Source: Porticoccus hydrocarbonoclasticus MCTG13d (GTDB lineage: Bacteria; Pseudomonadota; Gammaproteobacteria; Pseudomonadales; Porticoccaceae). Taken from it: a stretch of DNA of 64,000 bases. The notes beneath the pieces are model-generated. The model worked only from the letters and a program-made list of their open reading frames with translations. It ran no database searches and had not been told where the DNA came from. The stretch is taken from contig NZ_JQMM01000001.1 of NCBI RefSeq assembly GCF_000744735.1, positions 806,001 through 870,000 of the forward strand, in the 5' to 3' direction. How positions within the stretch are numbered: the stretch's first letter is position 1; each line of letters opens with the position of its first letter. The position numbers and the translations under genes are program-made. Positions 38,683 through 45,992 of this stretch are shown piece after piece.

Positions 38683-38708
38683 TTCGAACCTGTTTACACA
38701 GGCTCGAA
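38683..38708. repeat. Hairpin upstream of the 161-residue gene
   Basis: TTCGA-A-CCTGT, loop TTAC, ACAGG-C-TCGAA: a 10-pair stem with one A-C mismatch. It lies between the 12-codon ORF stop and the ATG at 38660. There is no T tract, so a leader or attenuation element is possible, a terminator less so. Confidence 0.5.
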
Positions 38709-38723
38709 CAGTCAGCTGGATGA

Positions 38724-38762
38724 TTACTTCCTGATTTTAATTTTGGCGGGTTGCCTTGCCAT
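38724..38762 (-). CDS. Possible 12-residue small ORF with perfect Shine-Dalgarno
   Basis: On the minus strand the sequence AAAGGAGGT ends 7 bases before ATG (38762), then 12 sense codons (MARQPAKIKIRK) and TAA. The peptide is strongly basic. This is the best-matched Shine-Dalgarno in the cluster but has no known product; it could be a small protein, a leader peptide or a remnant. It is listed as uncertain. Confidence 0.3.
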   Translation of the reverse strand: MARQPAKIKIRK

Positions 38763-38867
38763 CGGAATTACCTCCTTTTGTGATATTCCTCGGTCGATTT
38801 TGCTGGATGCTGGTAGCGACATCAACGGAAATCTGTTTTCCCATCCTGTCTCAGGTGTTAGAACCAG

Positions 38868-39119
38868 TCAGGCTTTCTTAATGATGCTGACAATATATAA
38901 CAAAATAACAGCGCCAATGGTGGCCATAATAATCGAGCCTAATAAGCCGCCAGTGGTTATACCTAGCAAACCGAACAAAAATCCACCAAGTACGGCACCG
39001 ATAATTCCCACAATAATGTTGGCTACGACGCCAAATCCACTTCCCTTTACGATGTTGCCAGCAAGCCAACCGGCCAGTGCGCCAACGGCTAAGAAGATGA
39101 TTAAGCTGATGATATCCAT
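38868..39119 (-). CDS. GlsB/YeaQ/YmgE family stress-response membrane protein (second copy)
   Basis: 83 residues from the ATG at 39119 with AGGAGT upstream; the longer ORF is rejected. Three Gly-rich hydrophobic segments (SLIIFLAVGALAGWLAGNIV, ANIIVGIIGAVLGGFLFGLL, IIMATIGAVILLYIVSII) define the family. It is a paralogue of the gene at 13719 in this window, but in a different small-protein cluster, 13 bp after a DUF3185 gene. Likely stress-induced; function unknown. Confidence 0.88.
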   Translation of the reverse strand: MDIISLIIFLAVGALAGWLAGNIVKGSGFGVVANIIVGIIGAVLGGFLFGLLGITTGGLLGSIIMATIGAVILLYIVSIIKKA

Positions 39120-39132
39120 GTTGACTCCTGTA

Positions 39133-39348
39133 TTAATTTTTAATGAAAAGGTATAGACCAACCACAAAACTGGCAGCACCAGCAATGTAGAGCGTCATGA
39201 CCTTATCCGTCTCCGATCCTGTAACGGCCTGGGTTATTTCCGAGCCGATGGACTCCGACAGTTGATACCCCCAGAGTGCCAGCCCGGCGCCCACAACCAG
39301 AAGGATAAGGCCGATTATTTTTATTGTGCTTGCTGATCCCATTGCCAT
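39133..39348 (-). CDS. DUF3185 family small membrane protein
   Basis: 71 residues, with two transmembrane segments: STIKIIGLILLVVGAGLALWGYQLSE and LYIAGAASFVVGLYLFIKN. This is the DUF3185 pattern (GxxLxxxGxxLxxxGYxxxxS). A GAGGT site precedes the start. It is 13 bp upstream of the GlsB gene, hence the same operon. The function is unknown; small proteins of this type are often found beside stress-response membrane proteins. Confidence 0.8.
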   Translation of the reverse strand: MAMGSASTIKIIGLILLVVGAGLALWGYQLSESIGSEITQAVTGSETDKVMTLYIAGAASFVVGLYLFIKN

Positions 39349-39466
39349 ATTAAATACCTCACTGTTGAATGAAATGTTGGTCGTGAAAACGCTAACGCTT
39401 CAGTAACCGGCACGGAACAGTTGCTGCTTTTTAGTGCCCGGTGCCGAACACACAAAGTCATACTGG

Positions 39467-39886
39467 TTATAGTTCAGTTTGATCATCGGTAGAGCCCTGA
39501 GCTTTTGAACGTTGCCCGAATACACGAACGATGACATAGGCAATTAAGGCGAATACAAAAAATACGAGCAGCATCCATGCAATGGATTGCAATGACTCGA
39601 TAATGGTTCGGTAGATCTCCAGCACCCAGCGATCAGAGGTCAACGCAGGTGGGGTGAAATGTTCCGTTGGCTCTCGCAGGAAGTTCTCAAGGTAGTGAAT
39701 GCGAACACCGCCGGAGATGCCTACCACATAGACGGCAAATTTCAGATAGGTAGTCCAGGCATAGGCGATATCGTTGGCAACTATTCGCTCAAGTATCCCT
39801 TTGATAGGCCTTGCAAATAATTTTGAAACGACGAAACATACCACCAGTGAAACCGCAAATGTGATGCCCAATAACGATAAAAACAT
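39467..39886 (-). CDS. Small membrane protein of unknown function
   Basis: 139 residues with an N-terminal membrane helix (FLSLLGITFAVSLVVCFVVSKLFA), a central segment (YLKFAVYVVGISGGVRI), and a C-terminal helix (SIAWMLLVFFVFALIAYVIVRVFG). A periplasmic or cytosolic loop lies between the last two. I do not recognise a family. GGGGAGAGT precedes the ATG. It heads the minus-strand cluster that ends at 38175. Confidence 0.65.
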   Translation of the reverse strand: MFLSLLGITFAVSLVVCFVVSKLFARPIKGILERIVANDIAYAWTTYLKFAVYVVGISGGVRIHYLENFLREPTEHFTPPALTSDRWVLEIYRTIIESLQSIAWMLLVFFVFALIAYVIVRVFGQRSKAQGSTDDQTEL

Positions 39887-40087
39887 TTTACTCTCCCCTA
39901 GCGCTATAGGCTGTCAATGCCAAGTCAGGCTGCAACCTCGCCCTGACAGTATAGTGGTTGGAGGTCGCGATCCAGTGTTGGTATCAATAATTATAGATAG
40001 GCAGCCAATGGCCGGTATTTTTTGCCGGAAGAGAATTCACAGTTCGCATCACCATTTGGGGCAGGGTGTCGGTCAGCTTTGGGGCGG

Positions 40088-40825
40088 TTATGCCTGGCCC
40101 CGTACCGGTTTATCGAATCCCAGATTGCCGAGTTCGATGCCCCGGCGGAAGTCGCGCATATGTTTTTCCATCCACTCTTCTGCTTTTTCCTGATCACCCG
40201 CGCAGATGGCATCGTAGACATGTTGATGGGCTACCAGGATACGTTCACCCGGTGACAGGGCGCGAATCACGGCACCCCAGGCGGGGTAGAACAGTTCGTT
40301 GAGGGGTGCGCGGGCCAGCAGCAGGGCGCTGTTGTGGGTGGCTTCGGCCACCAGGTTGTGAAATTCGATTTCCACTTCCAGCAGGACGTCGTGGTCGTCC
40401 ATCACCTGTGCGGTGCGCGCCAGGTTGTCCGCCAGCAACTGTTTTTCTTCTTGGGTGGCAGACAGGCACGCCAGTTTGCCCGCCAGGGGTTCCAGCCCCA
40501 TGGCCACCTGCCACAGTTCTTCGAAGGTCACCCGATGCATCAGCATGGCGGCGCTGACGGAGCGACCGATGGCCTCGGTACCGGGTCTCGTCACTACCAG
40601 CCGCTTGCGGTCTGCGCGCCCCAGAATGCCGACGTGCTCCAGCAGTCGGATCGCTTCCCTCACGGTGGAGCGGGTGACGCCGAATTGTTCGGCCAGATCG
40701 GTTTCGGTGGGGAGCAGTTCTCCCGCCTCAATATCGCCGGAAATAATGGCGTGGCGGATTTTCTCACTGACCAGTCGGTAGGCAGGTTGATGGGCCAGGG
40801 GGCCAAAGTTGACGGGTTGAGCCAT
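40088..40825 (-). CDS. GntR family regulator, FadR (FCD) subfamily
   Basis: 245 residues. The N-terminal winged helix shows VSEKIRHAIISGDIEAGELLPTETDLAEQFGVTRSTVREAIRLLEHVG, the GntR signature. The C-terminal FCD helical effector domain contains EVEIEFHNLVAEATHN and HQHVYDAICAGDQEKAEEWMEKHM, with His residues for metal binding. It diverges from icmF over a shared 23-bp operator, so it probably represses icmF and itself in response to an organic acid or acyl-CoA-related ligand; the ligand is unknown. Confidence 0.9.
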   Translation of the reverse strand: MAQPVNFGPLAHQPAYRLVSEKIRHAIISGDIEAGELLPTETDLAEQFGVTRSTVREAIRLLEHVGILGRADRKRLVVTRPGTEAIGRSVSAAMLMHRVTFEELWQVAMGLEPLAGKLACLSATQEEKQLLADNLARTAQVMDDHDVLLEVEIEFHNLVAEATHNSALLLARAPLNELFYPAWGAVIRALSPGERILVAHQHVYDAICAGDQEKAEEWMEKHMRDFRRGIELGNLGFDKPVRGQA

Positions 40826-40889
40826 GATGGATGATCCGTTGCCGGCGGTCTGTTAATAGTGGCAGAAGGATAGCAGAATTTTCTAAATT

Positions 40890-40912
40890 GACATATTGTC
40901 GGACAATATGTC
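40890..40912. promoter_or_regulatory. 23-bp operator between the GntR gene and icmF
   Basis: GACATATTGTC-G-GACAATATGTC is a perfect palindrome. Its core TTGT-CGG-ACAA fits the FadR-subfamily site pattern TNGTNNNACNA. TTGACA at 40888 overlaps it, suggesting that repressor binding would block a -35 element. Confidence 0.8.
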
Positions 40913-41031
40913 AGCATCGATTCATTCGGCTGATGTTCGATACTGAATACCTATGATTAAAAGGCTGTGAACCTGACAGGCAGAGGGTGCTCTCCCTGTT
41001 CTGCGTATCCGGTCTTGTAAAGGAGGTGACT

Positions 41032-44000
41032 GTGACAGAAGCAATGCGTGATAACCCTGCGCGCCCGGAGGTCGAGACCACGCCGTTGCGGATTGTGACG
41101 GCCACGTCACTGTTCGACGGTCACGATGCCGCCATCAATGTGATGCGCCGGTTGATTCAGGGCGGCGGCGTCGAGGTGGTGCATCTCGGCCATAATCGCA
41201 GTGTCGACGAGGTGGTGCGGGCGGCGATTCAGGAGGATGCCGATGCCATTGCCATCAGCTCCTATCAGGGCGGCCACATGGAGTATTTCCGCTACATACT
41301 GGAATTGTTGCGCGACAATAATGCCTCACACATTCAGGTATTCGGTGGGGGTGGCGGCACCATAACACAAGACGAGATTGCCCAGCTCGAAGCTGAAGGT
41401 GTCAACCGTATCTATCACCCGGCTGACGGGATGAAGCTGGGCCTGACCGGCATGATTGACGATCTGGTGGCCCGAGCCCATCAAGCCCGCCGTCCCGGCC
41501 CCTGTCCAAAGCAGCCCTCGCCGGATGATGACGTTGCGGTGGCGCAGATGATCTCTGCTATCGAGGAAGGGGCCATTGCCCCGGCTGAACTGGCGCGGCT
41601 GACAAAGAGCTGGCAACTGGCCGCCGGCAAAACCCCCGTGGTGGGTGTGACCGGCACCGGTGGTGCGGGAAAAAGCAGTACCGTGGATGAGCTGCTGAGC
41701 CGTTTTCTGTTGCAGCGCCCCGGCATGCGCATCGCCGTGCTGGCGGTGGATCCGACCCGCCGCCGCACCGGGGGTGCACTGCTCGGCGATCGTATTCGCA
41801 TGAACAGCCTGTCCTCACCACAGATTTATATGCGCTCCATGGCGACCCGTCGCCAGCACCTGGCCACCAGTGAGATGCTCGGCGATGTCACCCTGTTCCT
41901 GAAATCCCTCGGCTACGATCTGGTGCTGGTGGAGACCGCCGGTATCGGCCAGAGCGATTCCGAGATTGTCGATCTGGTGGATTTCTCTCTCTATATCATG
42001 ACCAGCGACTACGGCGCGGCGAGCCAGCTGGAAAAGATCGACATGATCGATTACGCCGACATGGTGATTCTCAACAAGTACGACAAGCGCGGTGCTGAGG
42101 ATGCCTTGCGGGATATTCGCAAACAGTGGCAGCGCAATCACAATGCCTTTGCCGTGACTGCGGAGCAGATTCCGGTATACCCGACCATTGCCAGCCAGTT
42201 CAACGACCCCGGTCTGAACAGTGCCTTTTATCACCTGTGTCGCCTGCTGGTGGAAAAGAAGGCCCTGGATGAAAATCTCTGGGTGCCGCCCGCCGTTGAT
42301 GGCGATATTGCATCGCGGTCCGTGGCGCTGATCCCTGGCAGTCGGGTGCGCTACCTGGCGGAAATCAGTGAGAGTGGCCGCCAGATCAAGGTGGACAATA
42401 ACCACCAGGCAGAGCTTGCGGCCAGTGCGTTTCAGCATTATCAGGTATTGGCATCCCTGGGCGATCCGCTGTTACCTGAGCCGCTGGGGCTCTACTCGGC
42501 GGCGGCCATTAGTGACGGCGAGGCAGACAAGACGCTGTGTGCCCTGCGACGGGGTTATCAGGATGCCATCGGTGAGCTGAATGGCGAGTCGATCCGGCTG
42601 TTGCAGGAATGGCCCGCTCGCAAGAGCGGCGTGGAAGACGAACAATATTATTATCAGGTGCGCGGCCGGGATATCAGTGGCGACAACTATGTGGAATCCC
42701 TCAGCCATCTGAAGATTCCCAAAATTGCAGCGCCCCAGTACAAAAATTGGGGCGAACTGCTGGCCTTTCTGTTGTCAGAAAACCTGCCCGGCAGCTATCC
42801 CTATACGGCGGGGGTGTTTCCCTATCGTCGCGCCGGGGAGGACCCCACCCGGATGTTTGCCGGTGAGGGCACTCCGGAGCGCACCAACCGGCGTTTTCAC
42901 TACCTGTCCCGTGGGCAATCCGCCACCCGACTGTCCACCGCCTTTGATTCAGTGACGCTCTATGGTGCCGACCCGAATCCGCGTCCGGATATCTGGGGGA
43001 AAGTAGGCAATTCCGGTGTGTCGGTGGCGACCCTGGACGACATGAAAAAACTCTATTCCGGTTTCGATCTCTGCTCGCCGTCTACCTCCGTCTCCATGAC
43101 CATCAACGGTCCGGCACCGATCATTCTGGCGTTTTTCATGAATACCGCCATCGACCAGCAGGTGGAAAAATACCTGAAAGACAACAATCTCTGGGATGAG
43201 GCGCAGCAGACAATCGATGCCTGGTTTGGCGATGACCCGCGTCCACAGTATGCGGGTCAATTGCCGGAGGGCCACGATGGCCTGGGGTTGGCACTATTGG
43301 GCATTACCGGCGATCAACTGGTGGATGCCGAGACCTATGAGCGTATCCGTGACGAAACCCTGGCGTCAGTGCGCGGCACCGTGCAGGCTGATATTCTCAA
43401 GGAGGATCAGGCCCAGAATACCTGTATTTTTTCCACCAGTTTTGCCCTGACCATGATGGGCGACATGCAGGCTTTTTTCATCGAACACAATGTTCGCAAC
43501 TATTACAGCGTGTCGGTGAGTGGGTATCACATTGCCGAGGCGGGGGCCAACCCGATCTCCCAGTTGGCGTTTACCCTGTCCAACGGGTTTACCCTGGTGG
43601 AATACTATCTGTCACGGGGCATGAAGGTGGATGACTTTGTGCCGAATTTCAGCTTCTTCTTTTCCAACGGTATGGACCCGGAATACACGGTGATGGGCCG
43701 GGTGGCGCGGCGCATCTGGGCGCGAGCTATGAAGGCCCGTTACGGTGCCAGCCCGCGCAGCCAGATGTTGAAGTATCACATCCAGACGTCAGGTCGCAGC
43801 CTGCACGCCCAGGAAATGAGTTTCAACGATATTCGCACCACGTTGCAGGCGCTTTACGCGATTTTCGACAACACCAACAGCCTGCACACCAACGCCTACG
43901 ACGAGGCCATCACCACGCCCACCACCGAATCCGTGCGCCGGGCGGTGGCGATTCAATTGATCATCAACCGGGAGTTTGGCCTTAATATCTGCGAAAACCC

Positions 44001-44475
44001 CTGGCAGGGCTCATTTATTATTGATCAGCTGACAGATCTGGTCGAGGAGGCTGTCTACAGCGAATTTGAAAAAATCTCCGAGCGCGGTGGCGTATTGGGT
44101 GCCATGGATACTATGTACCAGCGCGGCAAGATTCAGGAAGAGAGCCTTTATTATGAACACCGCAAACACGACGGCTCTCTGCCGTTGATTGGGGTCAATA
44201 CCTATTTGCCGGAAGCCGGTACAGAGGAAACCATTGAGGGCCGCGAACTGGCCCGCTCCGACGATGCCGAAAAGCAGCAGCAGGTGGATAATCTGAAGGC
44301 CTACCAGACACTGCACAGCGGACAATCCCCAGCCGCTCTGGGGAAGTTGCAGCGGGTAGTTCTGCAGCGGGAGAACTCCTTCAGCTGTCTGATGGAGACC
44401 GCCAAATGCTGCTCACTCGGGCAGATGAGTGGGGCTTTGTATCAGGTTGGCGGATTATATCGACGCAACATGTGA
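41032..44475 (+). CDS. icmF: Fused isobutyryl-CoA mutase
   Basis: 1147 residues from the GTG at 41032, which follows AAAGGAGGT by 4 bases. Domains in order: a B12-binding domain with SLFDGHDAAINVMRRL (base-on His31), a MeaB-like G-protein chaperone with GVTGTGGAGKSS (Walker A, about 205-216), and a mutase TIM barrel in the C-terminal half (about 580-1147). This fused order is IcmF, which isomerises isobutyryl-CoA and n-butyryl-CoA using AdoCbl. Methylmalonyl-CoA mutases are not fused this way. The divergent GntR regulator and the shared operator suggest induction by a branched acyl or related metabolite. Confidence 0.93.
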   Translation: MTEAMRDNPARPEVETTPLRIVTATSLFDGHDAAINVMRRLIQGGGVEVVHLGHNRSVDEVVRAAIQEDADAIAISSYQGGHMEYFRYILELLRDNNASHIQVFGGGGGTITQDEIAQLEAEGVNRIYHPADGMKLGLTGMIDDLVARAHQARRPGPCPKQPSPDDDVAVAQMISAIEEGAIAPAELARLTKSWQLAAGKTPVVGVTGTGGAGKSSTVDELLSRFLLQRPGMRIAVLAVDPTRRRTGGALLGDRIRMNSLSSPQIYMRSMATRRQHLATSEMLGDVTLFLKSLGYDLVLVETAGIGQSDSEIVDLVDFSLYIMTSDYGAASQLEKIDMIDYADMVILNKYDKRGAEDALRDIRKQWQRNHNAFAVTAEQIPVYPTIASQFNDPGLNSAFYHLCRLLVEKKALDENLWVPPAVDGDIASRSVALIPGSRVRYLAEISESGRQIKVDNNHQAELAASAFQHYQVLASLGDPLLPEPLGLYSAAAISDGEADKTLCALRRGYQDAIGELNGESIRLLQEWPARKSGVEDEQYYYQVRGRDISGDNYVESLSHLKIPKIAAPQYKNWGELLAFLLSENLPGSYPYTAGVFPYRRAGEDPTRMFAGEGTPERTNRRFHYLSRGQSATRLSTAFDSVTLYGADPNPRPDIWGKVGNSGVSVATLDDMKKLYSGFDLCSPSTSVSMTINGPAPIILAFFMNTAIDQQVEKYLKDNNLWDEAQQTIDAWFGDDPRPQYAGQLPEGHDGLGLALLGITGDQLVDAETYERIRDETLASVRGTVQADILKEDQAQNTCIFSTSFALTMMGDMQAFFIEHNVRNYYSVSVSGYHIAEAGANPISQLAFTLSNGFTLVEYYLSRGMKVDDFVPNFSFFFSNGMDPEYTVMGRVARRIWARAMKARYGASPRSQMLKYHIQTSGRSLHAQEMSFNDIRTTLQALYAIFDNTNSLHTNAYDEAITTPTTESVRRAVAIQLIINREFGLNICENPWQGSFIIDQLTDLVEEAVYSEFEKISERGGVLGAMDTMYQRGKIQEESLYYEHRKHDGSLPLIGVNTYLPEAGTEETIEGRELARSDDAEKQQQVDNLKAYQTLHSGQSPAALGKLQRVVLQRENSFSCLMETAKCCSLGQMSGALYQVGGLYRRNM

Positions 44476-44535
44476 GCGGTTGGTATGGCCTCGCTGACGG
44501 GCATTTTGGCGATAAACTTTTATCCTGATTATTCG

Positions 44536-44563
44536 GCCGCACCGAGCCCTTTCGGCGGCTGTT
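44536..44563 (+). terminator. Weak hairpin after icmF
   Basis: GCCG-CA-CCGA, loop GCCCTT, TCGG-CGGC, then TGTTT. A stem of 8 pairs with a two-base bulge, 61 bp past the icmF stop. The short T run makes termination uncertain. Confidence 0.35.
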
Positions 44564-44765
44564 TAACGGCGCTGAATCGTCACTAATTCCGTGTTTCTAT
44601 TGCAATTTCCAAAAAGCCGCTTATTTGATCTTTAACCCCCAAATGGGCCACACTGGTCTCTGAAGTGCCTTTCCTTTGACCAGGTTTCACTGGTTATCAA
44701 GCGTCGTTAACTCACTTTTTTGATGAAAAAAAGGCACAGAAACAAGTGTTACCCGGAGGTTTATT

Positions 44766-45992
44766 ATGTCAACAAAGAATCAGGAGAAAGGCTATGTTGC
44801 CTTGCTGGGCTGGTCGCTAAATGCTATTGACGCTGTGGACAGGATGGACAGGCGTTACGTGGTCATTGCTCCGCCGTGGGCGGAGGAATATGCAACCAAG
44901 CACAGTATTCCCTATATTCCCTGGAACTTTGAGCGGCTGAATGATCGCTCCATGGAAATTGCTCAGACTTTGCAGGATGAGGGTGTGGATGTCGCCATCC
45001 CGCTGTTCGAGGAAACAGTAGAATGGGCTGGTGCGATCAACGCGGTATTGATGAAAAACCCCCGCTTGATGGGACAGTCGTTGTTGTTTCGCGACAAGGC
45101 GCTGATGAAACGACGTGCGCAACTGGGTGGTATCCGTGTCGGTATTTTTGAAGAAGCCCATGACAAATCGGACGTTATTCATTTTCTTAAACGGGTCAAT
45201 CAGGCCCTGCTCAAGCTGGATGGCGACCCCAATGACCCGATTCACCTGAAGGCTTTTGACAAGGCCGGCTGTCTCGGTCATCGGGTTGTCAGAACCCCCG
45301 ATGATGTCCAAGCTATTCCTGAGGACGAGTTCCCGTTTTTGATGGAAAGCCATCTGGACGGCTGGGAATTCGCCGTGGAAGCGTGGATTCACGACCGTAA
45401 AATCCGTTTTCTGAATATTTCCGAATATGTCACCCTCGGTTACTCGGTGTTTGTGCCGGCCTCTCCCGAGCTGGAGAAATGGCGACCCCGTATTGAGGAA
45501 GAAATAGAAAAACTGATTGAAACATTTGATATTGATTTCGGTTTCATTCACCCGGAATATTTTGTCACCAAAGACGGTAAAATGTACTTTGGTGAGGTGG
45601 CTTATCGCCCGCCAGGCTTTAAAGTGTTTGAATTGCTTGAACGGGCTTATGGCTTTAACGCCTATCAGGGCATGGTACTGGCATTTGATCCACACACCAC
45701 AGAAGAGGAAATTACGGCATTTTTCCCCAAAGAAGTGGTGGACGCCAAAGGCCATGCCGGGTGTTTCGGGGTCTATCCGCGCCGACGGGTAGTGAGTGAA
45801 TTGCGTATCCCGGAAGAGACGGAACAACATGAGTACTTCGAGTTTCATGAGTTGCAGGCTCCGCAGGAAAACAAGGTGACCAAGCGCTCGGCATTTGGTA
45901 CGCATTGGGGACTGGTATATTTCTTCGGCGCGGAGCCCTACAGGATGCGTGATTTGCTGAAGTATCAGGAAGAACTGGATTTTTATGTCTGA
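44766..45992 (+). CDS. ATP-grasp domain protein (predicted carboxylate-amine ligase)
   Basis: 408 residues. The ATP-grasp pattern is clear in the C-terminal two thirds: HLKAFDKAGCLGHRV (Lys162), the hinge FLMESHLDGWEFAVEAWI (Glu194, Glu201), and GFIHPEYFVTKDGKMYFGEV (Glu264, Glu277) then AYRPPGF (Arg281). Glu264 and Glu277 are the likely Mg ligands, and GEVAYRPPG recalls PurK/PurT (E-x-x-PRPH). Such enzymes form an acyl phosphate and then an amide. A GGAGGT site lies 5 bases upstream. Its last 8 bp overlap the next gene. The substrate is unknown. Confidence 0.88.
   Translation: MSTKNQEKGYVALLGWSLNAIDAVDRMDRRYVVIAPPWAEEYATKHSIPYIPWNFERLNDRSMEIAQTLQDEGVDVAIPLFEETVEWAGAINAVLMKNPRLMGQSLLFRDKALMKRRAQLGGIRVGIFEEAHDKSDVIHFLKRVNQALLKLDGDPNDPIHLKAFDKAGCLGHRVVRTPDDVQAIPEDEFPFLMESHLDGWEFAVEAWIHDRKIRFLNISEYVTLGYSVFVPASPELEKWRPRIEEEIEKLIETFDIDFGFIHPEYFVTKDGKMYFGEVAYRPPGFKVFELLERAYGFNAYQGMVLAFDPHTTEEEITAFFPKEVVDAKGHAGCFGVYPRRRVVSELRIPEETEQHEYFEFHELQAPQENKVTKRSAFGTHWGLVYFFGAEPYRMRDLLKYQEELDFYV

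Noticed and set aside
44476-44765. Riboswitch or small RNA in the icmF/ATP-grasp gap
   Set aside because: Only a weak hairpin at 44536-44563 and a short ACCAG...CTGGT repeat near 44678-44695 were seen; no known RNA class fits.
44817-45905. 362-codon minus-strand ORF opposite the ATP-grasp gene
   Set aside because: Antisense to a gene with intact ATP-grasp motifs; its sequence has no fold or motif I can support.
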